Origin: Candidatus Poribacteria bacterium
GTDB lineage: Bacteria > Poribacteria > WGA-4E > WGA-3G
Direction of reading: 5' to 3'
NCBI GenBank assembly: GCA_022819945.1
Contig: JAJEGI010000051.1
Coordinates: forward strand, 62,001-126,000
DNA: 64,000 nucleotides
Part shown: in pieces, positions 45,782-54,710 of the stretch
Position numbering within the stretch: position 1 is the stretch's first letter
How the letters are laid out: every line of letters starts with the position of its first letter
Notes under the pieces: model-generated
The model's input: the letters and a program-made list of their open reading frames with translations, nothing else
The model's database searches: none
What the model was told of the DNA's origin: nothing
Program-made: the position numbers and the translations under genes

Positions 45782-46147
45782 ATGTCAGAAAACATTCAAA
45801 TATCCCTATTTGAAGTCGTAGGCAGCCCTTTTTGCGTCGCTACCGATGATGGGCAGGAGGTTCATAAACACCTCGACGCTGCGCTGAGAGCGAATCAAGA
45901 GGTCGTCCTTTCATTTCACAATGTCACGGCACTAACAACACCTTTCCTCACCGCCGCGATCGGTGAATTGTACGGAACATTCAGTGAAGAAGAAATTCGG
46001 TCTCTATTGAAAGTGGAAGATATAGCAACAGACGACCTTGCTTTGCTGGAATCCGTCGTTCGCGATGTCAAATTATATTTTAAAGATCCCCAAAGATTCA
46101 ATCAAATATTTCAAGAGGTCTTGGAGGATGACGACGATGAAATATAA
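45782..46147 (+). CDS. DUF4325 STAS-like protein
   Basis: 121 residues. The segment VVLSFHNVTALTTPFLTAAIGELYGTF matches the STAS-like DUF4325 pattern, in which a strand-helix unit resembles anti-sigma antagonist domains. AAGGAG precedes the ATG. The acidic C-terminus (EDDDDEI) overlaps the start of the PIN gene downstream by 11 bases, so the two are coupled and probably form a toxin-antitoxin-like pair. The role of the STAS-like part is not established. Confidence 0.7.
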   Translation: MSENIQISLFEVVGSPFCVATDDGQEVHKHLDAALRANQEVVLSFHNVTALTTPFLTAAIGELYGTFSEEEIRSLLKVEDIATDDLALLESVVRDVKLYFKDPQRFNQIFQEVLEDDDDEI

Positions 46148-46660
46148 AACAGGCGAGATCCGTCACTATAACTTCACCGCACAAGACAAACTGTTTCTGG
46201 ATGCTAATATCTGGTTATATCTGTACGGTCCGCCGAAACCGAGATCTTATTGGAGACCTATCTATGCAAGTGTCTTTAACCGTATAGTGAGAGCAAAAAG
46301 CCGAATTTATATTGATGTGCTTGTCGTTTCAGAATTTATTAAAGGTTGAAATGGAGAGATGCCTCGTTCTATCCGAACGCCTTCAAAACTTTTCGCAACA
46401 GCCCAGATTTCAAACCAATGGCTCAAAGTATTGCCACTCATGTCAAGCAGATTATGAAGCATTCTACACGGATAGAGAGTGACTTTGTAACGCTGCCAAT
46501 CGATGACCTACTTACTGATTATGAAACTGGTAATTTCGACTTCAATGATCAAGTCATAACAGAAATCTGCAAAAGCAATGGATTCACCTTAATAACAAAC
46601 GATAGCGATTTCAAAACTCAGGAAGTACCTATCCTGACTGCGAATTCAAATCTTCTTTAG
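46137..46660 (+). pseudogene. PIN-domain gene interrupted by a frameshift
   Basis: The first part, from ATG 46137, gives KLFLDANIWLYLYGP (first catalytic Asp) to VVSEFIKG, then TGA at 46347-46349. The second frame picks up at 46346 with LKWRDASFYPNAF and carries FNDQVITEICKSNGFTLITNDSDF, the late acidic residues. A single-base indel near 46345 would join them into a PIN nuclease of about 170 residues. It overlaps the STAS-like gene. Decay, sequencing error or, less likely, programmed frameshifting are possible. Confidence 0.75.
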
Positions 46661-46700
46661 GAAGATAAGGAACAGCAAACAACAAAAAGGAGAACAAAAA

Positions 46701-47207
46701 ATGTTTCAACACGTAAATCTTCGTTCATTTTTGTGGATGGTTACCCTTTATGTAGTGCTTATTATCGGAACCCTCGGTTGTGGTCGCGATGACGATAATT
46801 GGGTCGGTACATGGAGCCTCGAAACTATTGATGGTCAGAGGCTCGAACAACTTTTAGCAGAAGACATTGGAAGAGCAGGCTTAAATGCTTCCTTTGTTAC
46901 CAACAGCTGGACGTTTAATAGCGATGGAACCATGGAAGCGGAAATAGAAATAAAATTTACAGGAAAGATAGAGGGTGTTGAGGATTCAGCGAGTATCTCC
47001 ATTAAAGTAACGGGGACTTACAGCCTACTTGATGCCAACTATACACTCATCATCACATCGGGTACAAGGGTCCTAATCACGCCGGAAGGCGTAGAGACTG
47101 ACCCCCTTACAGGAAGTGATGAAGATACCGGCACATGGACTAGAGAAGGCAGTACCCTCATACTCTTCAGCGATAGCGATGAGACCAGCGTCTTCAAGAA
47201 GAAATAA
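46701..47207 (+). CDS. Lipocalin-like lipoprotein
   Basis: 168 residues with a lipoprotein signal ending in IIGTLGCGRD; Cys would be acylated. The mature part begins VGTWSLETIDGQRL and shows alternating strands (SWTFNSDGTMEAEIEI, GTYSLLDANYTLII, GTWTREGSTLILFS), the layout of small lipocalin-type barrels. AAGGAG precedes the ATG. Ligand unknown. Confidence 0.65.
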   Translation: MFQHVNLRSFLWMVTLYVVLIIGTLGCGRDDDNWVGTWSLETIDGQRLEQLLAEDIGRAGLNASFVTNSWTFNSDGTMEAEIEIKFTGKIEGVEDSASISIKVTGTYSLLDANYTLIITSGTRVLITPEGVETDPLTGSDEDTGTWTREGSTLILFSDSDETSVFKKK

Positions 47208-47234
47208 AGTCTAATGCAAGCTTGTGCACACACG

Positions 47235-48155
47235 TTACATAATCCCAATATCCCGCAGTATTGACTTCTTGATTTTGCAGACCATTGTATACGCCGGATC
47301 GAACACGTTGCCCATATCATACTCTACGGCTTGCCCTAACAAGATGTGTGCTGCAGATTTTTCTAAGCCAAGCTCACCCAACCATCGGAGGAGTTCTGTT
47401 GTTGCGTGTTGCACCGCCTGATCCAGAGGTCGCGCATTGCCCGCTGTTAGGATATAATCACTGTTCTCGGCACGAGGCCAGTTAATCCCCTTGCCTTTAA
47501 GCACCTCAACAGTAAACTGCACATCAAAAGAAATTTCGATACCGGTCCCGACGATTTCGCCATCACCTTGCACAGCGTGCCCATCGCCCAAATGAAAGAG
47601 TGCACCGGCGACAAAGACAGGAAAATAGACCGTAACACCTTCCTTAAAACCGCGATAGTCCATGTTACCGCCATGTGTAGAGGAGGTCGCTGTCGAGATC
47701 GCTTGTCCACGCGGCGGTGCAACACCGAAACACCCGACCATCGGTTCAAGTGGGAGCGTGAGTTTACCCAACTGCGTCTCTGGGGTCATTAATGTCGCCG
47801 TCCACTGCTCCACATCCACGTGCCATTCTGCGCGACCGTTTTCCGGCATCTCGGACGCTACATAGTGCGGATCCAGCACATTCGGCGCGACGACCATAGC
47901 CGTCCGCCCGATAGAACGATTCGGAAGGATCCGATCAAAATGAACGGATAACGTATCCCCCGGTTCCGCCGATTCAATATAAAAGGGACCCGTCTGTGGA
48001 TTCCCTCTTTCGGTTACCTGCGTATCCGTGGCATCGTAGCCTGCATTATCCACAGTTGTTGTGAAAACCGTATCGCCACTCTCAATGTGTAGTACCGGTT
48101 CATGCGCACCTATCGCTGTGTGGTAGACTGTCGGTTCAAAGTGATGTGTTGCCAT
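47235..48155 (-). CDS. Acetamidase/formamidase family protein
   Basis: 306 residues of the FmdA/AmdA family, which hydrolyses short amides to ammonia and the acid. Typical segments are VLHIESGDTVFTTTVDNAG, GPFYIESAEPGDTLSVHF, HGGNMDYRGFKEGVTVYFPVFV and GALFHLGDGHAVQGDGEIVG. The ATG at 48153-48155 has GAGAGGAA upstream; the in-frame extension to 48182 has none. Nearby genes do not suggest a specific pathway. Confidence 0.88.
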   Translation of the reverse strand: MATHHFEPTVYHTAIGAHEPVLHIESGDTVFTTTVDNAGYDATDTQVTERGNPQTGPFYIESAEPGDTLSVHFDRILPNRSIGRTAMVVAPNVLDPHYVASEMPENGRAEWHVDVEQWTATLMTPETQLGKLTLPLEPMVGCFGVAPPRGQAISTATSSTHGGNMDYRGFKEGVTVYFPVFVAGALFHLGDGHAVQGDGEIVGTGIEISFDVQFTVEVLKGKGINWPRAENSDYILTAGNARPLDQAVQHATTELLRWLGELGLEKSAAHILLGQAVEYDMGNVFDPAYTMVCKIKKSILRDIGIM

Positions 48156-48300
48156 ATCTGAAATTCCTCTCTTACTTTTCAAGATGACTGGGGCAGTTTT
48201 GTGAACAATATATCACATTTGCGAGGTCGCGTCAAGATGTAGGCGTTGGTTTTCAGAGGCATTCAATTGTCCATGTTTTGATCGAATTTTCATCCCCAGG

Positions 48301-48336
48301 TCCGGTAGATGCGGTTTCCTAACCCCACCTACCGGA
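48301..48336. repeat. Long palindromic intergenic repeat
   Basis: Arms TCCGGTAG... and ...CTACCGGA enclose GCGGTTTCCTAACCCC. It is one of the longest members of the palindromic family and sits between convergent transcription units' outer ends at the 3' side of the sigma-propeller array. Confidence 0.7.
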
Positions 48337-48375
48337 CCTGGTGTGAAATGCGATTAAAAAGAGAAGAAGGAACGC

Positions 48376-51267
48376 TTACTGATTGTCCCGCTGGAAGCGG
48401 AGTACGCCACTTTGCTTTGTGCCGATGTAAAAGGTGTTGCCATCAATAGCGAAAGCGGTTGCTGTATGTGGTAGTTCTGGCGTAATCTGTTTCCATGCGT
48501 TTGTTTCGGTATCTACCTGATAGACCCCGCTATCACACACGCCGTAAGTTGTCCCGCCATCGACTGCGATCCGATCCATGATAAGTCTATTCCCATCAGT
48601 ATCGGTGAGGACGTGCCATGTTTCGCCGTCGCTTGAATGCATGATGCCCATATCGGTTGAGACATAGACAGTTGCCCCTGCGAAAAACATCTCCGTGAAA
48701 TAGCCGAATGGAAATACGAGGTTTGTGGTGATGTCGCGCCAAGTGTCGCCACCATTTTCGGACAGGAAAAGATCGCCCTCTCGTTTCCCTGCATAGACGG
48801 TGTTCCCCGAAGCAGCAAGCGTGAGACCTTTCCCCTCAATAGGTGAGATGCCTTCGATGTCTTCTAAACCTGTATCGTGCCATGCTGTTTCGCCGCGCCG
48901 CCATCTGTAAAGTTTATGTCTGTATTCCATGAAGATGGTATCGTCAGAGATTGTAAACGTTCCATTCGTCATCCATTCTTCAATGATGCGATGCTGGTCG
49001 GCTTTCCTCTGCTCTTGGACTTTATTAACATCTTCACCCTTCTTTCTCGCCTCCATACGTTTGTTCCACCATTCCTTGTGTAGGGTATCTTCTTCAAAAT
49101 CCGGGACACCCTCAACGGGTAGAAACGCGTCACCAGTATCAGAGAGACGAAAAAGCGTGACACCATCAAGCTCACTGTTGCTTGCATAGAGCACACCGTT
49201 GGTAGTTGCGACTTTCGCTGTTTCTGCTTCAAGAGAGGCATTCTCGTTAGTATTCAAGTTGACGGATTCCCACGACTCACCACCATCTGCAGATTTGAGC
49301 GTTTCCTCAGGTGTTAGCGCGTAGAGAACGTTATTGACTGTAACCAGACTTGGAACGTGAGAATTCACCATTCCAGCCATCAAGGGGTGCAACGTGAGAC
49401 CACCATCCGTTGAACGTGCTATTCCTTCGTGATAGGCTCTGTAAAGAGTGTTTTCGTCCAACGCGACAAGGTAAACCGACGCGGCAACAGGAAACGGTCC
49501 ATACGCACTCCGGTCGCCCCCAGGATCGATCCATGTTTCACCACCGTCATCAGAGCGTAAAACACCGCCAGAACCCATCAACATAAGCGTATCACCGACT
49601 GGAACGACCTCAACAGCGGCTATTATCTTCACTGGATGTTCGTGGGTATTTGGGGTAATATCAATCCAGAAATCACCGAGGTCGGTCGAGTAGAAAACGG
49701 CGGCATGCGGACCATCCGGAGGACTTGCGATTGTTCCGACGTAGAGTCTATCTCCAGCAGTTGCCAACGATTTGATCCCGTGCGAAGTCGGTACCGGCAA
49801 TTTTTCCCAAGCATTGGTAAATCGGAAAAGCCCATGCCTGGTTCCGACAAATAGGGTGTTGTCAATGGCGAGTGCGTCCCAAATTCGAAAATTAAGATCG
49901 CCTGCCCCTGGCGCGTTATCGACTGGCAAATCTTTTCCTATGGGTTCCCACTGGTTCCCGACATCTTCAGAACGAAAGACCTCCGTTTGAAGAACAAGGT
50001 ACATCGCCGCATCTGTGATAACCAATGCAATCGCCCGTCCTTCGGGACGCGCGCCGAGGCTGTTCCAGGTCTTACCCGCATCGCTTGAGACCAAGAGTTC
50101 ATTAGGTGTGAGAAGATAGAGGTTGCCATCGTGTTCCGCCATAACAGGATTGAACTCGCGATTTGGACCGCTGGCACTGACGAGTGTCCACGCGTCCGCT
50201 GCTTCTGTGAGCCGATAGAGTCCTGTTTTCGCGATGGCGTAGAGGGTTTGGTCGGATGCGAGAAAGAGGCCAGCACTTGTAACGCCTCCGGGTCCTTTCG
50301 TTTGAATCCACTGTGGTTTTGCTGCTGGAAGGTCAGTCTCTTCGGCATGTGCAGCTGCGAAGAGAAGTGATTCCGCTGTGAATCCAGATCCACGGTTTTT
50401 ACTCGGTGTATCGGCACTCCCGAATTGGGTCAGTGCGTCGGATTTACGTTCCGATTCAAGGACAACAAGTGTGTCAACGAGTTCTATTGTCATCTCCGAT
50501 GTGGCGTCCAAGTTATAAGGTTGCTGGAAACGCGATAACGCCTGAGGTCCCATCCCGACCATCAGGATAACCAAAAAGGTTGACGCGAAAGAGAGTCCCC
50601 ACGGTAACCAAGGTTTGCTTACGGAAGGAGATGCAGGTTTGATGTTAGCAATTTCGCGCATGATGTTTTCGGTTAAGGTTAGTGGTAATTGGAAAATGCC
50701 GGAAACGTCGTGGAGCAGATGTTCTTGCGCCTCCAATCGCGCGCGAGCGCGGCGGAGCCGACTCCGAATCGTGTTCGGTGATACACCCAAAAACGCGCTA
50801 ACCTCCTCACTCGTCATTTCTGCGAGATAATACAGTGTTACAACCGTGCGCTCGCTCTCTGGAAGTTTTTGAAGCAGGCGTTTAACGAGTTCGCGTTGGT
50901 GTTCAACAGATGCTTCTTCGCCACGCGCTGCCTCATATCGTGCATAACATAACGCCTCCAGCTCGGTTGTGGGCATCGCATTCAGGGATGTCGTTGAGAC
51001 GCGCTTCTTTCGGAGCCATGTGATACAGTGCCGCGTGGTGATGACATAGAGCCACCCCGGAAAACGATCTGGCGGTTTCAGTGTTGATAACTTTTTGTAC
51101 ACCTTCAAAAAAATATCCTGTGTGAGTTCTTCAGCGATATGGAAATCACCAATCTTCCGCCAGACAAGCGTGTGAACCCATTTCTGGTATTTCTTGACGA
51201 GTGTCGTAAATGCTCCCTCGTCTCCATCCAAAGTCCGTTGAATTAACGCAACATCATTCTCTTTCAT
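48376..51267 (-). CDS. Membrane-tethered ECF sigma factor with extracytoplasmic Asp-box propeller, copy A
   Basis: 963 residues in three parts. Residues 5-90 are ECF sigma2 (AFTTLVKKYQKWV, ELTQDIFLKVYKKL) and 125-180 sigma4 (LPESERTVVTLYYLAEMTSEEVSAFL, NTIRSRLRRARARL). Residues 222-240 form one membrane helix (PWGLSFASTFLVILMVGMG). The remaining 700 residues are beta-propeller with about eight Asp-box (SxDxGxTW) repeats such as SSDAGKTW, RSDDGGETW, KSADGGESW and LSENGGDTW. Sigma should face the cytoplasm and the propeller the periplasm. No separate anti-sigma gene is present. GGAGGGAG precedes the ATG. A helical insertion rich in Lys, Glu and Gln interrupts the propeller near residue 745. Confidence 0.88.
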   Translation of the reverse strand: MKENDVALIQRTLDGDEGAFTTLVKKYQKWVHTLVWRKIGDFHIAEELTQDIFLKVYKKLSTLKPPDRFPGWLYVITTRHCITWLRKKRVSTTSLNAMPTTELEALCYARYEAARGEEASVEHQRELVKRLLQKLPESERTVVTLYYLAEMTSEEVSAFLGVSPNTIRSRLRRARARLEAQEHLLHDVSGIFQLPLTLTENIMREIANIKPASPSVSKPWLPWGLSFASTFLVILMVGMGPQALSRFQQPYNLDATSEMTIELVDTLVVLESERKSDALTQFGSADTPSKNRGSGFTAESLLFAAAHAEETDLPAAKPQWIQTKGPGGVTSAGLFLASDQTLYAIAKTGLYRLTEAADAWTLVSASGPNREFNPVMAEHDGNLYLLTPNELLVSSDAGKTWNSLGARPEGRAIALVITDAAMYLVLQTEVFRSEDVGNQWEPIGKDLPVDNAPGAGDLNFRIWDALAIDNTLFVGTRHGLFRFTNAWEKLPVPTSHGIKSLATAGDRLYVGTIASPPDGPHAAVFYSTDLGDFWIDITPNTHEHPVKIIAAVEVVPVGDTLMLMGSGGVLRSDDGGETWIDPGGDRSAYGPFPVAASVYLVALDENTLYRAYHEGIARSTDGGLTLHPLMAGMVNSHVPSLVTVNNVLYALTPEETLKSADGGESWESVNLNTNENASLEAETAKVATTNGVLYASNSELDGVTLFRLSDTGDAFLPVEGVPDFEEDTLHKEWWNKRMEARKKGEDVNKVQEQRKADQHRIIEEWMTNGTFTISDDTIFMEYRHKLYRWRRGETAWHDTGLEDIEGISPIEGKGLTLAASGNTVYAGKREGDLFLSENGGDTWRDITTNLVFPFGYFTEMFFAGATVYVSTDMGIMHSSDGETWHVLTDTDGNRLIMDRIAVDGGTTYGVCDSGVYQVDTETNAWKQITPELPHTATAFAIDGNTFYIGTKQSGVLRFQRDNQ

Positions 51268-51311
51268 TTGTCTCCCTCCGAAAAAATAAAAAATAAGGCT
51301 TCATAATATAG

Positions 51312-51340
51312 TAACGCACTTTGGAAATCGAAGTGGTGCA
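51312..51340 (-). promoter_or_regulatory. Conserved ECF-like promoter upstream of copy A
   Basis: On the minus strand TGCACC (51340-51335), 17 bases, GCGTTA (51317-51312), about 45 bases before the ATG. The flanking ATTTTA before the -35 box and TATA after the -10 box are shared with the other copies. Confidence 0.65.
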
Positions 51341-51381
51341 TAAAATGCAATTTTCGGAAAATTGTGTGTTTGATGATGCAA

Positions 51382-51404
51382 AGGCGAGGTTGCAAACCCT
51401 GCCT
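51382..51404. repeat. Imperfect palindromic intergenic repeat
   Basis: AGGCGAGGTTGCAAACCCTGCCT, a degenerate member of the palindromic family, between copy A's promoter and copy B's 3' end. Confidence 0.55.
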
Positions 51405-51452
51405 GCAGAAAGGAGAATCAAGGTCCTATGAATCGAAAAGCGAAGGAAATAT

Positions 51453-54359
51453 TTATCGACTGTCACGCTGAAATCGGAGCACACCGCTTTGCTTGGTGCC
51501 GATGTAGAGCATATCGCCATCAACAGCGAGTGAAGTCGCTGTGCGCGGTGCTACAGGCGCGACTTGTTCCCATGTGCCTGTTCGGTTATCTACCTGATAA
51601 ACACCACTATCACACACGCCGTAAAGGGTTGCGTCGTCAGCAGCTGCAATGCGATCCATAAGGAGCGTTTCGCTGTCAGCATCAGTGAGCGCGTGCCAGA
51701 CCTCGCCATTGAGGGAACCCATGACCCCTTTGTCCGTTGAGACATAGACGGCTGAACCCGCAAATGCGATCTCTTTGAAATACAGAAACGGAAAGGCGAG
51801 GTTTTCGGTGATGTCGTTCCATGTATCTCCGTTGTCTAAGGATCGGAAAAGGGCGCCCTCCCGTTTACCGGCATACACGATGTTTCCTGAAGCGGCAAGG
51901 GTAAATCCCTTCGCGTCAATAGGTGGGTGTTCTCCTTGATCTTCTAAACCGGTGGGGTGCCACGCTGTTTCGCCGGGTCGCCATCTGAAAAGTTTCCGTC
52001 GGTGTTCGATGAGAAAGGTATCTCCAGCGATGGTAAACCCTCCATTTCTTGTGTCCTCTTCAGCGATAAGCAGTAAACTCTCTTGCCACAACCGCTCTGT
52101 TTCACGAACATTGATGTTGGTTTCTCTGGCTTTCCTAAGCCTCTTTTTCCATTCAACATACAGATTATCTTCCTCGAAATCCGGTATGTCTTGAACACGT
52201 ACCAGTGTATCGCTCTTGACAGGAAGGTGAAAAAGTTGCGTTCGATTATTGGCAATACTGGTTAAATAAAAGGTCTCATCGGTTGTTTCAATCCTTGGTA
52301 TCAGAAGTTTACCTCCGTCACTTACGTTAACAACCTCCCAAGATTCACCACCGTTTGCTGATTTAGCAATCTTACCACCTGTAACCGCGTAGAGTATGTT
52401 TTTGCCTACGATTAGATTCTGAACATCCGCACTTACGAGTCCTGTTACAAAGGGGTGCCACGTGACACCGCCATCAGTTGATCGCGCTATTCCGTTAAGC
52501 CCGGTGTTGTAGAAATTATTTTTGTCCAAAGCGACTACGGGGAAGAGGGCATCAGTCCCCCCGTGTGAAGCACGTCCGGGGTCTATCCATGTCTTACCAA
52601 AGTCGTAAGAAAGTAGCACCCCACCTGGACCTATTAACATAAGCGTGTCTCCAGCTGGAACGACCCTGCTTGCGGTTATTAATTTAAGCGGATGTTCATT
52701 CGGCGTAATATCGGTCCAGGAATCGCCAAGGTCTGTTGAATAGAAAACTGAGGCATAGGGACTCCAATCCGGCGTATCCTGCGTCCCAGTGAATGTCCCA
52801 ATACAGAGCCGGTTTCCAACAACTGCCAAGGAAAAGATTTCTTGGGCGGTCGGTACGGGTAACTTCTTCCAGTTATCCGTAAGCCGGAAAAGTCCTTGAC
52901 TCGTTCCGACAAAGAGCATATTCTCAACCGCGAGAGCACTCCAAATGCGGAAATTAGGATTACCTGCTTCCGGAACGCCCTCGGATCGCAAGACATGCCC
53001 TATGAATTCCCACTGCCTACCCGCATCCTGAGATCGAAACACCTCTGTTTTGAGAATGAGGTACATCGTCATATCGGCGTTTTGTGGGTTATGTTCTTGA
53101 GTCGCATCTGTGACAATCAAAGCAACAGCCTGCCCCTCAGGGCGCGCACCGAGGGTATCCCACGTCTTACCGCGATCGGTCGAGGCTAAGAGTTTATTGG
53201 ACGTGAGCAGATAGAGGGTCCCACCACGTTCCGCCATAACTCGCTCAAATTCCCGATTTGGACCGCTGGCACTAACAAGCGTCCACGCGTCAGCCTTTTC
53301 TGCGAGTTTATAAAGCCCTCCCTTTGCGACAACGTAGAGTGTTCGGTCAGATGTCAGAAAGAGTCCTGCTCTTGAAACGCCTCCGGGTCCTTTCGTTTGA
53401 ATCCACTGTGGTTTTGCTGCTGGAAGGTCGGTTTCGGCATGCGCAGCTGCGAAGAGAAGTGATTCCGCTGTGAATCCAGATCCAGGGTTTTTACTCGGTG
53501 TATCGGCACTCCCGAATCGTGTCAGGGCGTCGGATTTACGTTCCGATTCAAGGGCAACAGGTGTGTCAACGAGTTCTATTGTCATCTCCGATGTGGTGTC
53601 CAAGTTATAGGGTTGCTGGAAACGCGATAACGCCTGAGGTCCCATCCCGACCATCAGGATAACCAAAAAGGTTGACGCGAATGAGAGTCCCCACGGTAGC
53701 CAAGGCTTGCTTACGGAAGGAGATGCAGGTTTGATCTTAGCAATTTCGCGCATGATGTTCTCGGTTAGATTCGTAGGTATTTGGAAATTACTCAGCACCT
53801 CTTGAATCATGCGTTCTTCTTTTCCCAAGCGTTCGCGGGCGCGGCGGAGCCGACTTCTAATCGTGTTTGACGATACCCCCAAAAACGTGCTAATCTCTTC
53901 GCTTTTCATTTCTGCGAGATAATACAGCGTTACAACGGTGCGTTCACTCTCAGGCAGCTTTTGCAGGAGACGCTTGACGCATTCGCGCTGGTGTTCAATC
54001 GCTGCCGCTTCGCTACGATCGGCTTCATGTTGCGCGTAGCAGATTTCTTCGAGTTCAGCTGTGGACATCGCATCCAAAGATTTCGTCGGGAGCCCCTTTT
54101 TCCGTAGCCATGACACACAGTCCCGCGTGGCAATCACGTAGAGCCATCCTGGGAAAAGCTCAGGACGTTTCAGCGTGGATAGCCTTTTGTAGACCTTCAG
54201 GAAGACATCCTGTGTGATTTCTTCGGCGATGTGGAAATCGCCAATCTTTCGCCAGACGAGGGCGTGGACCGATTTTTGATATTTGTTAACGAGCGCGGTA
54301 AATGCACCTTGATCACCATCTAAAACCTGTCGAATGAGGTTAACGTCATTTGTTTTCAT
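51453..54359 (-). CDS. Membrane-tethered ECF sigma factor with Asp-box propeller, copy B
   Basis: 968 residues with the same order: sigma2, sigma4, membrane helix near 222-240, propeller. Its membrane and juxtamembrane region is almost identical to copy A over more than 50 residues (PWLPWGLSFASTFLVILMVG, then SRFQQPYNLD.TSEMTIELVD) and stays close up to about residue 335 (SGFTAESLLFAAAHAE). The propeller differs more; Asp boxes include STDRGKTW, SQDAGRQW, STDLGDSW, STDGGVTW and SLDNGDTW. The ATG is preceded by GAGGAG. The stop is 185 bp from copy A's ATG, so each copy has its own promoter. Confidence 0.88.
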   Translation of the reverse strand: MKTNDVNLIRQVLDGDQGAFTALVNKYQKSVHALVWRKIGDFHIAEEITQDVFLKVYKRLSTLKRPELFPGWLYVIATRDCVSWLRKKGLPTKSLDAMSTAELEEICYAQHEADRSEAAAIEHQRECVKRLLQKLPESERTVVTLYYLAEMKSEEISTFLGVSSNTIRSRLRRARERLGKEERMIQEVLSNFQIPTNLTENIMREIAKIKPASPSVSKPWLPWGLSFASTFLVILMVGMGPQALSRFQQPYNLDTTSEMTIELVDTPVALESERKSDALTRFGSADTPSKNPGSGFTAESLLFAAAHAETDLPAAKPQWIQTKGPGGVSRAGLFLTSDRTLYVVAKGGLYKLAEKADAWTLVSASGPNREFERVMAERGGTLYLLTSNKLLASTDRGKTWDTLGARPEGQAVALIVTDATQEHNPQNADMTMYLILKTEVFRSQDAGRQWEFIGHVLRSEGVPEAGNPNFRIWSALAVENMLFVGTSQGLFRLTDNWKKLPVPTAQEIFSLAVVGNRLCIGTFTGTQDTPDWSPYASVFYSTDLGDSWTDITPNEHPLKLITASRVVPAGDTLMLIGPGGVLLSYDFGKTWIDPGRASHGGTDALFPVVALDKNNFYNTGLNGIARSTDGGVTWHPFVTGLVSADVQNLIVGKNILYAVTGGKIAKSANGGESWEVVNVSDGGKLLIPRIETTDETFYLTSIANNRTQLFHLPVKSDTLVRVQDIPDFEEDNLYVEWKKRLRKARETNINVRETERLWQESLLLIAEEDTRNGGFTIAGDTFLIEHRRKLFRWRPGETAWHPTGLEDQGEHPPIDAKGFTLAASGNIVYAGKREGALFRSLDNGDTWNDITENLAFPFLYFKEIAFAGSAVYVSTDKGVMGSLNGEVWHALTDADSETLLMDRIAAADDATLYGVCDSGVYQVDNRTGTWEQVAPVAPRTATSLAVDGDMLYIGTKQSGVLRFQRDSR

Positions 54360-54397
54360 TGTATCTCCTCAGAAAATATAGGGGTTTCATGATATAG

Positions 54398-54425
54398 TGA
54401 CGCATATAGAAATCAAAATGGTGCA
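54398..54425 (-). promoter_or_regulatory. Conserved ECF-like promoter upstream of copy B
   Basis: TGCACC (54425-54420), 16 bases, GCGTCA (54403-54398), about 38 bases before the ATG. Confidence 0.65.
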
Positions 54426-54446
54426 TAAAATGCGATTTTTAGTTGT

Positions 54447-54480
54447 CAGTTACCAGTTACCAGTTACCAGTTACCAGTTA
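54447..54480. repeat. Seven-base tandem repeat CAGTTAC, nearly five copies
   Basis: CAGTTAC repeated four times plus CAGTTA, just upstream of the copy B promoter. Copy C has the corresponding position with a single CAGTTA, so the array expanded in B. Confidence 0.85.
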
Positions 54481-54530
54481 AGAGGGTTTGTGGGTAGCTA
54501 CAATGAACTGGACTGCCACAAGCAAGTTAC
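54474..54530. repeat. Upstream sequence duplicated between copies B and C
   Basis: This stretch, containing GCTACAATGAACTGGACTGC, is nearly identical to 57710-57765 upstream of copy C. Together with the promoters it shows that copies B and C were duplicated with their 5' regions. The remainder of the 351-bp gap (54531-54710) holds no gene I can support. Confidence 0.8.
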
Positions 54531-54710
54531 AGTAAAACCCGTAATTACCTATACACTCACAAAATGGCGAGGATACTAGGGGAAACACCCAAGCAAAAAC
54601 TCCCTCGCCAGCAGCAGTGGGGTACTTGTTCCTTGACAAACTGTAAACATACTTTTGGGTTTCACTATAATAGGGGAAGATTGATAAAATTGTGCCAGTG
54701 GAACTGTGGA

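Noticed and set aside
45604-45795. 63-codon minus-strand frame in the 45.5-45.8 kb gap
   Set aside because: No ribosome site, no homology-like motif, and it overlaps the well-supported start region of the STAS-like gene.
51312-51340. Sigma54 promoter (-24/-12) upstream of the sigma-propeller genes
   Set aside because: There is no TGGCAC-N5-TTGC element at any of the five sites; the 16-17 base spacing fits an ECF promoter instead.
54447-54480. Regular repeats that could suggest a CRISPR array
   Set aside because: The unit is seven bases, directly tandem, without spacers; no cas gene is nearby.
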